Of a DNA stretch of 23,585 bases, positions 8,444 through 15,350 are shown piece by piece. The DNA lies in the IMG/VR virus record IMGVR_UViG_3300022673_000005, positions 1 to 23,585 of that record. One strand, 5' to 3'. This stretch comes from a virus. The notes beneath the pieces are model-generated. The model had not been told where the DNA came from. It saw only the letters and a program-made list of their open reading frames with translations, and ran no database searches. The position numbers and the translations under genes were made by a program. Numbering within the stretch: position 1 is the stretch's first letter; each line of letters begins with the position of its first letter.

Positions 8444-11031
8444 TATTTCATGTCCTGCGTATTCATCTCAGGGGCTACTGCTAACAGCGTAAAAGCACTT
8501 GGCGCGTTTGAGTAGATTGATAGGCGTGTATCAAGGCTCCAATCACTATCAATTTCTTGGCGTCTTTCACCTGTGAACAAAGGAACCGCTGTATCCATGG
8601 CGTCTTCTGTATCTCTAAACTCTAACACCTCAAGCGTCGTCACATCCAAACTTGTACCAAAATAAAATGTGCAGGTATCCATCACCACATAAGTTACTTC
8701 GTGCATACGTTTCGTTTTGCCTATAGCTGTTCCAGCAACCGCACCATAAGGTAGTTTTAGTGATAGGTAGCGATGCGCATAACCTAAACCTATATGTACT
8801 TTTGATGCAGCCTGATCAAGCGTGATAGCGCCGCTACTCACCGTTAGATCACGATGAATGCCACCATCAGCTAATACCTTAACAACCTCACCCTCTAGGT
8901 GATCAAGCCCAGTAATACTAGTGGCCGCTGCACCATCATAGGTTAGACCACAATCAACATAAAAAGCGTCTTGTTGCGCTGTCAACATGGCGGTTTCCCA
9001 TGTGGCATTGCTTGAATAATCGTGCCTATATGGACCCTCAAATACGTTTTCTAAAACCTCGATATAACGCACAGTTGCACCGTTAATTGTTCGGCTAACC
9101 AATAACCAAACTTCATCACGATCACCACTATCAAGCGTGCGTCCACCGCCATCTTGACCAGGGATAACAGCCATACTTTCGACTACGGTATTTGTTCCGC
9201 CTAACTTTTGGCGAGTCCAACCAACTTTTCCACTTTCTGGCTTATACGTTAATGACGCCAATACTCCATCACTACGAAGACCATATAAAATTGAATCAGG
9301 CTCTTGCGCGTACATGAGTTGCTCAAACGCGCTTTCGCTTCCGGCGATATGATGCGCTATTTCTGTTAAGTCTCGTGCTTGGAAGTTATCGGCTTCGAAT
9401 ACAAAACGGTAATCGTATATTTTCTTTCCGTTCTTCTGGATGAATACAATATTATCGTTAACTAACGCTGGATCTTCTTCAATGCTGCCTTTTGTGGTTC
9501 GACGCTCGGCTGTAAAATCTGTAGGGCTTAATGCCGCGCCTTGTGACGAAAATACCCATTCGCCGCCGCTTGTACCTAAAACAAGATTTCTAGATGCTTC
9601 TAACCATCGCACAATATTGGCTTGTGTTGATGCTATCGTGAAATTCATTGCATCATCATCTTCAACCGTTAACGCGCTACTCACAAAGCTATCAGGCCGC
9701 ATATTTTCAATATCACCTGACTGGCTGAACATTATTGACTGTGGGTTAGTGGATGTATTCCCAACAACTAATCGTTGCTGGAAAAATGTTGCAACGCTTG
9801 GGTATCCAGTATTAATTGAAAAAGCACCTAACCACCATCGAGTGGTAGCGGTCGTCACATTAAAATCACGTCTTACGTCAGCAACGGCAACCGTAGTGCT
9901 ATTGATTGATGTAATTACAGCATAACCCGCGTCTGCGCTCGCTGATTGCTGAATTCGGACCAATCGGCCTATATCATTACTATTAAAACCTGCGTCGTTG
10001 TTAATCCCCTCGGTGCTGCTAGCTGTAATCGTAATACCTAAGCCTGTTGTTGCAGAAGGCGCTAGGGTTGTAGCTGATCCAGTTTTTGTTGAACGCTTTA
10101 CATTTAAACCAACTGTTGCGTTAGCGGGTAAGATATTATCAATGTTTTGATCAAGGTAAGGTCCGTCGATAAATTCAACAGTCTCAAGCGACCAATCTAA
10201 ATTCCCATACCTAAGCAGCTTTCTTGGCGCACCAAACCCACCGACAAAAATATACATAACGTCGTTAGTTTGCGGTGTAACGGCTGTATCTATGTTGTCT
10301 GTACTGTACGGGGTTACAAGCTCTAACGCCTGGTCGGAGAGGAATTCAACATCATCAATCAATATTGATTTTGCGCGGTCATTAACAAACTGAACATAAA
10401 TTGTTGTAGCGCCTGGTGTAAAGCTTACGGTATGCCAACCCGCACCGTAAATTTCATCAATTAATTCTGTGCCTGTTGATGTTGTGCCAACCTGCAAACG
10501 AATGTAATCACCAGCAATAGAAGCAACACGAAAACGTAATACATGTGTAACGGCAGTATATGATGCGCCAACCGAAACAGATTGCTCAGCATGCCCGTCT
10601 GTTGTTCCGTTAGATGTAACAGCCATCATATTAAATGTGCTGTCATGAGAGATAGAACTACCCGCACCACTTTGATCAGTCCAGCTACTTACATCGCTAT
10701 CGAAAGTGCCATTAGTTATAGATGCATCTGTCTCTGCTATAACAATTTGCGCTTGATCAGTATAAAAACGGAAATAGTTTGTTCCAGCCTCAATGATATA
10801 TGATTCTTCAGTATTGTATTCGAAGCTTAAAAGATGAGATTCATTCGCTGAGTTTTTTGTTTCAGATATATAGCGAGTTCCACCACGTCGCACTAATGCG
10901 CCTTGGCTTGTGCATATCAAGTTTTCAGCGACTTCACAAAGTTTTGTGTATCCGTCAAAATCAGCACGCGCATGAAATCTTGGCCCTGCTTCGCCTGAAA
11001 AATCTAATAATAAAGGATTTGAACGGGCCAT
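8443..11031 (-). CDS. Tail tubular/nozzle protein, T7 gp12-like, with inserted carbohydrate-binding-like domain
   Basis: An 862-aa protein forming the tail nozzle below the gp11-type adaptor (T7 gp12 is 794 aa). The N-terminus has the family pattern: NPLLLDFSGEAGPRF, a Cys-containing helix, then QGALVRRGGTRYI at residues 43-55 and LLSFEYNTEESYIIEAG around 67-83. The family continues normally from about residue 234 (ALELVTPYSTDNI, then a GAPRKLLRY strand). Between them, residues 104-233 form a separate beta-rich segment beginning ITNGTFDSDVSSWT and ending ILIDDVEFLSD. That start and end pattern is typical of CBM4/9-like jelly-roll carbohydrate-binding modules. The GGTGG before the ATG overlaps the stop region of the gp11-like gene. 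The domain insertion accounts for much of the extra length. Confidence 0.88.
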   Translation of the reverse strand: MARSNPLLLDFSGEAGPRFHARADFDGYTKLCEVAENLICTSQGALVRRGGTRYISETKNSANESHLLSFEYNTEESYIIEAGTNYFRFYTDQAQIVIAETDASITNGTFDSDVSSWTDQSGAGSSISHDSTFNMMAVTSNGTTDGHAEQSVSVGASYTAVTHVLRFRVASIAGDYIRLQVGTTSTGTELIDEIYGAGWHTVSFTPGATTIYVQFVNDRAKSILIDDVEFLSDQALELVTPYSTDNIDTAVTPQTNDVMYIFVGGFGAPRKLLRYGNLDWSLETVEFIDGPYLDQNIDNILPANATVGLNVKRSTKTGSATTLAPSATTGLGITITASSTEGINNDAGFNSNDIGRLVRIQQSASADAGYAVITSINSTTVAVADVRRDFNVTTATTRWWLGAFSINTGYPSVATFFQQRLVVGNTSTNPQSIMFSQSGDIENMRPDSFVSSALTVEDDDAMNFTIASTQANIVRWLEASRNLVLGTSGGEWVFSSQGAALSPTDFTAERRTTKGSIEEDPALVNDNIVFIQKNGKKIYDYRFVFEADNFQARDLTEIAHHIAGSESAFEQLMYAQEPDSILYGLRSDGVLASLTYKPESGKVGWTRQKLGGTNTVVESMAVIPGQDGGGRTLDSGDRDEVWLLVSRTINGATVRYIEVLENVFEGPYRHDYSSNATWETAMLTAQQDAFYVDCGLTYDGAAATSITGLDHLEGEVVKVLADGGIHRDLTVSSGAITLDQAASKVHIGLGYAHRYLSLKLPYGAVAGTAIGKTKRMHEVTYVVMDTCTFYFGTSLDVTTLEVLEFRDTEDAMDTAVPLFTGERRQEIDSDWSLDTRLSIYSNAPSAFTLLAVAPEMNTQDMK

Positions 11032-11037
11032 TAATAT

Positions 11038-11655
11038 TTACCACCCCGGTGTTGATCGATCGAAACTGCTGTTTCTTACGTCGGACCAACTACCATCAGG
11101 GAATTGTTCAGGATAATCCTCAAGTGCGCCATAGCTCCGCGCTTGTCGAATCGTATCTTTGTAATCCCTTCGCATGTCATCAGACAATGAGCGGGATTCT
11201 GCAATCGACACAGCCAACGTTACAGCAAGCTTATAAGCTAACGCCATTCTGAAAGTAGGGTCAAAATTCTGCACGCTGGTAATGTTTGCAACGTAAGTTA
11301 TCCACACCTCATCACTTGAGCACCAAATAACTTTTGTATCGTCTTCATCGTAACCAAGCTTATACCGCACACTGCCTAGACCAGCATCGTTGTCATAAAC
11401 CGCAATCAAACGCACATAATCATTAGGTAAGGGGTACTGGTAATCAAACTCGAAGACGGGGGTATTGCTGCTACGGGCGAGCTTTTTCCGTTTGGTGGCA
11501 AATTTCCAGTGATACGCTCGCAACAACGCATCACGATAATGCTCATAAAGCTGGGAAACTTTATTGGCATTTTTAGTGCCATCCGTGAAAGCAGTAATAG
11601 TGCTTGCACCAATAGACTGTAATGCGATGTTAGCTATATCGGTTTGGCTCGCCAT
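11038..11655 (-). CDS. Tail tubular protein A, T7 gp11-like adaptor/gatekeeper
   Basis: A 205-aa protein (T7 gp11 is 196 aa) that would form the dodecameric ring between portal and nozzle. The N-terminus TDIANIALQSIGASTITAFTD followed by YRDALLRAYHWKFATKRKKL (residues 36-60) is the usual opening of the family: helix, then a Trp-containing helix leading to a basic stretch. The middle has FDYQYPLPNDYVRLIAVYD (about 70-88), another family hallmark. The C-terminal half is a long helix with a short basic tail. An AGGA lies 10 bases before the ATG. It precedes the gp12-like gene by 6 bases, the same order as T7 genes 11-12. Confidence 0.9.
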   Translation of the reverse strand: MASQTDIANIALQSIGASTITAFTDGTKNANKVSQLYEHYRDALLRAYHWKFATKRKKLARSSNTPVFEFDYQYPLPNDYVRLIAVYDNDAGLGSVRYKLGYDEDDTKVIWCSSDEVWITYVANITSVQNFDPTFRMALAYKLAVTLAVSIAESRSLSDDMRRDYKDTIRQARSYGALEDYPEQFPDGSWSDVRNSSFDRSTPGW

Positions 11656-11670
11656 AACAGTTAAATCCTA

Positions 11671-12105
11671 TTAAGCAGTATCTTTTTTGGCTTCTTCTTC
11701 AAAATAAGCAAGCGCTTCTTCGGCTGCTTTCTTGTTCGGGAATTTATCAATAAGACCCTCGCCCTCGTACAACTCCCAACAGTTTTTACCTTGAACAATG
11801 CGCATTTCTTTGTTGATTTGTTTGATTTGAACAGGTTCGCGCATCATCCAAAAAGTTAAAGGATCAGCCTTGTTGATTAAGACTTCGGCCATTGCTAACA
11901 CTTCGCCGTCTCTAACCTGAACAATTCGCATTGTGTCGCCTGTGCGAAAAGGCTTATAGGTTTTGAAATACTCTGGATCGAGCATCACTTCCATGGGGTG
12001 TTCGTGGTGATATGTCCACATCTGACCGAAATTAACTGAATCACTCATGATAAGATTTTGCGGGATCACTTTAAGTGGGCGAGCGGTTGAAAGTTTAGCC
12101 GACAT
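11671..12105 (-). CDS. Conserved-looking phage protein of unknown function upstream of the tail adaptor gene
   Basis: A 144-aa soluble protein. The N-terminal half has the pattern RPLKVIPQNLIMSD, then WTYHHEHPMEVMLDPEYF (about residues 30-47) and FRTGDTMRIVQVRDGE, suggestive of a small beta-barrel fold. The C-terminal third contains NCWELYEGEGLIDKFPNKKAAEEALAYFEEEAKKD, in which an acidic amphipathic helix is clear. I associate this type of protein with podophage genomes near the capsid and tail-adaptor genes but cannot name a function. AAGG lies 8 bases before the ATG at 12105. It is the first gene after the 97-base gap that follows the cargo cassette and is separated from the gp11-like gene by 15 bases. 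Confidence 0.75.
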   Translation of the reverse strand: MSAKLSTARPLKVIPQNLIMSDSVNFGQMWTYHHEHPMEVMLDPEYFKTYKPFRTGDTMRIVQVRDGEVLAMAEVLINKADPLTFWMMREPVQIKQINKEMRIVQGKNCWELYEGEGLIDKFPNKKAAEEALAYFEEEAKKDTA

Positions 12106-12202
12106 AGGTTGTACCTTGGTTTGTTAGTCTACGTTTTGATCATATCAATACTACCATACTGTAGAAGCATAGTATGATACGAAGGGTATACAAATTGCAC
12201 TG
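12106..12202 (-). promoter_or_regulatory. Intergenic region with two AT-rich hairpins between the cargo cassette and tail genes
   Basis: The transcribed strand folds into a 9-bp stem (52-60 with 71-79 in the 12100s, that is 12152-12160 with 12171-12179) with a 10-base loop and one G-U wobble; the opposite strand would have an A-C mismatch there. Downstream, 12136-12148 is a second inverted repeat, TTGAT-CAT-ATCAA. No U tract follows either hairpin, so a simple intrinsic terminator is unlikely. A processing site, operator or new promoter region are alternatives. No convincing -35/-10 pair was found (the best, TTGTAT and TATGCT 16 bases apart on the minus strand, is weak). Confidence 0.35.
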
Positions 12203-12838
12203 TTAATCACTATTTTTGATAAAAGCAAAGCTTACTATATCATCGCGTCCTGCTTCGGTTTCACAGGCATTGCACTCGACCATAGAAAATTTATGCCGCA
12301 ACATCCAAGACACGAAGCCACCACGCTCAAAATAGTACAAATGCTCACCAGGTTTGTAATGTTTCCAGGTTAATACATCGTTAATATTTTGAATGATTGG
12401 TATTGATGTGAACAAATAATCACCTGGCTTTATGCGCTGAAAATAACTAATTGGTTCCGGTACGTGCTCGATCACATCCCAAAACGTGAATGCGCGGAAA
12501 TCACCAAAACACTCACTGTATAACTTGTTGCTTTTTAACCAGTTAACGGCGTGCTCGTTCACATCGTAGCCATAAGTACCCGGTCTAGTTTTAATAAATT
12601 CCCCGTTACCAATACCGACGTCTAAAACTGAGCCGGTATGATATTTATCCACAAAAAACCTTCTTGCTTTATTAATTTCTTCGGCGACTTGAGAACCTGA
12701 ATAACCTTCATACTTAAGAAAGTAATCACGATCATAGGACGCGGTAATCTTCATGTCTCGCTGATAAGCGACGCCCACGTAAGGCATGATCAGCAAATCG
12801 GCTTTTGTGTATCCGTACCGCTTTATGATTTCATCCAT
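12203..12838 (-). CDS. Class I SAM-dependent methyltransferase
   Basis: A 211-aa protein with a Rossmann methyltransferase core. Motif I is VLDVGIGNGEF at residues 71-81 (SAM-binding loop). The acidic end of strand 2 appears as GYDVN at 90-94. Residues 119-129 read FWDVIEHVPEP, the post-strand-4 motif typical of methyltransferases of the UbiE/Methyltransf_23 type. HLYYF at 166-170 is also common in sugar and small-molecule methyltransferases of that type. It overlaps the GT29-like gene by 16 bases and has GGAG 8 bases before its ATG. As the last gene of a cassette of glycosyltransferase-like genes, an O-methyl cap on a glycan is a reasonable inference; a DNA or protein substrate is not excluded. 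No DNA-methyltransferase catalytic motif (DPPY/NPPF) is visible. Confidence 0.85.
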   Translation of the reverse strand: MDEIIKRYGYTKADLLIMPYVGVAYQRDMKITASYDRDYFLKYEGYSGSQVAEEINKARRFFVDKYHTGSVLDVGIGNGEFIKTRPGTYGYDVNEHAVNWLKSNKLYSECFGDFRAFTFWDVIEHVPEPISYFQRIKPGDYLFTSIPIIQNINDVLTWKHYKPGEHLYYFERGGFVSWMLRHKFSMVECNACETEAGRDDIVSFAFIKNSD

Positions 12839-13512
12839 GTCGTTTGCTCCATAATATGGTTAAGTTTATCGTCAACGCTGATTGGATGTTGGAACCTATG
12901 ATACTTCAACCAATTTAACTCAGCTTCAGGGTCATGGCCGATAGGATCGGACGGATCAATACCGCGCCAAGCTTCATCAACGTTGTGAATGCGTGACTGA
13001 AAAAAATCAAACCCCGTAATATAAATATGCTCAGGTTCGGTTTTTACTATATCTAAGATAGCGGCGAACCCTGTTGTTGGTACGCGCTTATTGAGTAGAT
13101 GAAATTTCTCGTTAAAGTGAGTTAGATCGGGAACAAAAGTTGGGCAAAACCAAAAATCTTTACGGTGATAATAAATATACCGGTAATCAATGCCAAACAA
13201 CTTCATGCGCTTAGCATGCCAATGTGAGCTTTTTAATATCTTGGCATCAGGACATTTGCAAACACAAAGACCTACACCGTCACTTTGCAATTGTTCTTTT
13301 GTTTTGGCGATTGACTTACCATAAAAAGAATAATGAACATCTGTTCTATAGCCTGTAGGCTCGCTTAACTTATAGTTGTTAACGCGAACAACAACGTCAA
13401 AACTATCAATGAATCCTGGCTCGTTATCTAATACACCTGGACCGCTACCAACAATAGCTACTCGCTTATTGTGAAACCTCTGCTTCAAAAGCAACCAGTC
13501 GTTGAAAATCAT
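12823..13512 (-). CDS. GT29 (sialyltransferase)-like glycosyltransferase
   Basis: A 229-aa protein. Residues 16-59 resemble the sialyltransferase large motif: basic residues, then VAIVGSGPGVLDNEPGFID, then FDVVVRVNNYKL and GYRTDVHY. Residues 144-171 resemble the small motif: VPTTGFAAILDIVK followed by EHIYITGFDFF. A later HDPEAELNWL (193-202) supplies a His/Glu pair as seen in bacterial relatives. GT29 enzymes transfer sialic acid from CMP-sugar; distant bacterial and phage members may use other sugars, so donor and acceptor are unknown. The ATG at 13512 overlaps the GT9-like gene by 47 bases and has only a weak Shine-Dalgarno. It is shorter than eukaryotic family members and has no signal or membrane segment, so it probably acts in the cytoplasm. 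Confidence 0.68.
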   Translation of the reverse strand: MIFNDWLLLKQRFHNKRVAIVGSGPGVLDNEPGFIDSFDVVVRVNNYKLSEPTGYRTDVHYSFYGKSIAKTKEQLQSDGVGLCVCKCPDAKILKSSHWHAKRMKLFGIDYRYIYYHRKDFWFCPTFVPDLTHFNEKFHLLNKRVPTTGFAAILDIVKTEPEHIYITGFDFFQSRIHNVDEAWRGIDPSDPIGHDPEAELNWLKYHRFQHPISVDDKLNHIMEQTTWMKS

Positions 13513-14263
13513 CTATTACTCGCTTGACCGCATCCGGTCTCCAATCATCATAAACATAAAACTCTTTACCGGTATTTTGCAGCATTTTTCGAGGTATCAA
13601 TTGCCGCACAAATTTATGCTTATCTCTTGCGGCTGCGCGAGAAAAAACATATAAAGCTGGCTTATTAAAGGATTCTGATAAGGGCATAAAAAAAGAAGGA
13701 TAACCAATAAACCCGTCTACTTGCGAGGCAATATCAATAAGCTCGGCAATACTGGTTTTGTTGGCTAAGTTAATATCAATATTTTTAAATTTGAATAAAG
13801 GCTCACCTGCGCCTAGCTGAATATAACAGGCTTTTATTTTATTGATAATGTATTGGATTACGCTGCAATCGGGCAGAATGGTGTTTCCGTATCCGTCTGT
13901 TCTTCCCATGGGGTTTCGAGGCAACAACACGGCAATCGTAGGTTTCCTTGGCCGTTTAGCAAGTAGTGAAGAGGGCTTCCAATCAAGGCGTAATTCCGTA
14001 TCTTGCGGTATACCTGCTGTAATGCAGCAATCTTGGAATTGTGTTGTTTCTTCTGATTTGCGCGTAGTGTACACAGCCAAAATATCAATATTCTCTCGCG
14101 AAAACGGGACGACATTAACATCGAGTTGGCTAAAAATATCTGGATAATTAGAGCATACATTAAGAATATCATCCCTCTCTTTAAGTAGGTATCTAACAAC
14201 ACCCTGCAAATAAAGACTGTCTCCTAATCCGCTACCACAACGAATCCTTTTAACTAGGCTCAC
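13466..14263 (-). CDS. GT9 (heptosyltransferase)-like glycosyltransferase
   Basis: A 265-aa protein with a GT-B layout. The N-terminal GSGLGDSLYLQGVVRYL (residues 10-26) matches the Gly-rich first loop of the GT9/ADP-heptose:LPS heptosyltransferase family (G-x-G-D). The C-terminal half has YIQLGAGEPLFKF (about 147-159), then TSIAELIDIASQVDGFIGYP and SFFMPLSESFNKPALYVFS, the nucleotide-sugar-binding half seen in that family. It is shorter than typical heptosyltransferases (about 320-350 aa). I choose the GTG at 14263 because AAGGAG (14272-14277) is 8 bases away; the TTG one codon earlier would leave only 5. It overlaps the upstream gene by 14 bases. Transfer of a sugar to a surface or virion glycan is inferred; the exact substrates cannot be read from the sequence. 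Confidence 0.7.
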   Translation of the reverse strand: MSLVKRIRCGSGLGDSLYLQGVVRYLLKERDDILNVCSNYPDIFSQLDVNVVPFSRENIDILAVYTTRKSEETTQFQDCCITAGIPQDTELRLDWKPSSLLAKRPRKPTIAVLLPRNPMGRTDGYGNTILPDCSVIQYIINKIKACYIQLGAGEPLFKFKNIDINLANKTSIAELIDIASQVDGFIGYPSFFMPLSESFNKPALYVFSRAAARDKHKFVRQLIPRKMLQNTGKEFYVYDDWRPDAVKRVIDDFQRLVAFEAEVSQ

Positions 14264-14846
14264 CAAACACGCTCCTTGTCCACCCTGACATTGATTTCAC
14301 GTTATCATGAAAATCCACATCGGCTAATAATTCCTTGCGATAATGGTCAATTACTTCTGTTTTAACCATAGCTCGCGAGGGTTGATTACCATTATAACAC
14401 CCAGGGTCTAACGGCATCCCACATAGCACCACCAAATCAAACCCCATATAAGAAGCCACGCGCCTAGCACCCCAACCGCTTGTTGCTCCACCTGCGCCGT
14501 ATTTCCACCAATAATCAACGAAAGGCTTGTATTCGCGAAGTTTTCCGAATGCCGTCTTATCTTTCGCGGTGCCGGCTGAATGGCAGGTAAATTCATCATG
14601 AAAGCGCTGCTGTGCGCGTATCCATTTTGGAAATTTAGCGGGGTGTTGTGTGAATAGTGCAAAAGCTTGAGTGTAGTTTGCTGCACCGTTTACGGCGATT
14701 ACAGGGGCATCAGGGAATAACCGTCTTGCTCGTTGGTAATCATCATGTAAGCAAAAAGCATTACCTAAAACTAAAACGGTGCCTGAATGTTTGAAAGGAT
14801 ACCGAGGTAATGATTCTGGACCGCTTTTCTTTTTCTGTTTATCCAT
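14250..14846 (-). CDS. DUF115/MptE-like Rossmann protein, first gene of the glycan cassette
   Basis: A 198-aa protein. Motifs in order: VLVLGNAFCLHDD (24-36), VIAVNGAANYT (49-59), then TSGWGARRVASYMGFDLVVLCGMPLD in two parts (122-135 and 136-147). This order (nucleotide-binding start, V-x-A-V-N-G, [ST]-G-W/L-x-A ... A/C-G-x-P) fits the DUF115/6-hydroxymethylpterin-pyrophosphokinase-MptE-like fold, often found beside glycosyltransferases in surface-sugar loci. A frame extending upstream to a TTG at 14888 would start inside a terminator stem, so I use the ATG at 14846 (MDKQKKK). That ATG has no clear Shine-Dalgarno and lies 15 bases after the terminator U tract, so expression may be low or conditional. 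The exact reaction is unknown. Confidence 0.65.
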   Translation of the reverse strand: MDKQKKKSGPESLPRYPFKHSGTVLVLGNAFCLHDDYQRARRLFPDAPVIAVNGAANYTQAFALFTQHPAKFPKWIRAQQRFHDEFTCHSAGTAKDKTAFGKLREYKPFVDYWWKYGAGGATSGWGARRVASYMGFDLVVLCGMPLDPGCYNGNQPSRAMVKTEVIDHYRKELLADVDFHDNVKSMSGWTRSVFGEPS

Positions 14847-14861
14847 GAAATGTAAGTGTAC

Positions 14862-14902
14862 AAAAAAATACCCCGACTGCGTAAACAATCAGGGTATTTT
14901 TT
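14862..14902 (-). terminator. Strong intrinsic terminator after the capsid unit
   Basis: On the transcribed (minus) strand 17 consecutive pairs form from 14902-14886 with 14879-14863, including six A-U at the base, ACCC/GGGT in the middle and two G-U wobbles, closed by a 6-base loop. A run of seven U follows (14868-14862). The plus strand would have A-C mismatches at both wobble positions, though it too ends in a T run, so weak bidirectional action is possible. It sits 26 bases after the stop of the 123-aa gene and just before the cargo cassette. Confidence 0.88.
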
Positions 14903-14928
14903 ATTGCCTATACGATGCTAATGATTAA

Positions 14929-15300
14929 TTAGTCACCATACGCTAGGGTTGTACCACCATGCAATTCGTTACTTAAGTTGATCGCTGTACCATCATTTTC
15001 CATGACGATGCATTGACCGTAATCACTTAAGCCGGTGGCTTTATCTTCTGAGATATCGCGAGAATCATCAAGCGAACCTACAACAAAGATGTTGATAATA
15101 TCGCCAATTCGAAGCATATCGAGGGCAATTTCTCCGTCATCAGTGCTGTTATCGATGTAACCGGAACCATCTACTGTAGCTATGGCATCCGTGGTGACGT
15201 ATTCGTAAATACGGCTACCTGGAGGCGCAGCATCAGCGACACATTGCAGATACATCTTGCTTTTGTACTGGTTAGAAGTACCGCGTAGTTGAAAAGACAT
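14929..15300 (-). CDS. Probable capsid decoration or head-associated protein
   Basis: A 123-aa, mainly beta protein with small residues: YEYVTTDAIATVDGSGYID (about 33-51), then LDMLRIGDIINIFVVGSLDD (around 60-80), ending in a Gly/Thr-rich tail. The pattern (V/T)-TTDAIATV ... GY-x-D ... L-x-x-GD-I/V is one I associate with small phage head or fibre-associated proteins encoded just after the major capsid gene. It has a strong AAAGGAGA (15309-15316) 8 bases before its ATG and shares the transcript with the capsid gene, from which it is separated by 50 bases. The terminator right after it makes a two-gene capsid unit. Decoration function is inferred from position, size and pattern. Confidence 0.62.
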   Translation of the reverse strand: MSFQLRGTSNQYKSKMYLQCVADAAPPGSRIYEYVTTDAIATVDGSGYIDNSTDDGEIALDMLRIGDIINIFVVGSLDDSRDISEDKATGLSDYGQCIVMENDGTAINLSNELHGGTTLAYGD

Positions 15301-15350
15301 TATTAAAGTCTCCTTTTAATAAATACGCTAATTAATATTCAATACCAATA

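Noticed and set aside
9440-9925. 161-codon open frame on the plus strand
   Set aside because: Lies wholly inside the gp12-like gene in antisense; no ribosome-binding site, no recognisable domain; the minus-strand protein there is well supported.
10800-11252. 150-codon open frame on the plus strand
   Set aside because: Antisense to the end of the gp11-like and the start of the gp12-like genes; its composition is irregular and no family pattern is seen.
12160-12202. sigma70-type promoter (TTGTAT / TATGCT, 16-base spacer) before the tail genes
   Set aside because: Both hexamers are poor matches and the region is AT-rich enough for chance; noted only within the intergenic entry.
13842-14147. 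101-codon open frame on the plus strand
   Set aside because: Antisense to the GT9-like gene; no supporting signal.
14847-14888. 14-residue N-terminal extension of the DUF115-like protein from a TTG
   Set aside because: The TTG lies inside the stem of the intrinsic terminator and the extension would run through its U tract; the ATG at 14846 is preferred.
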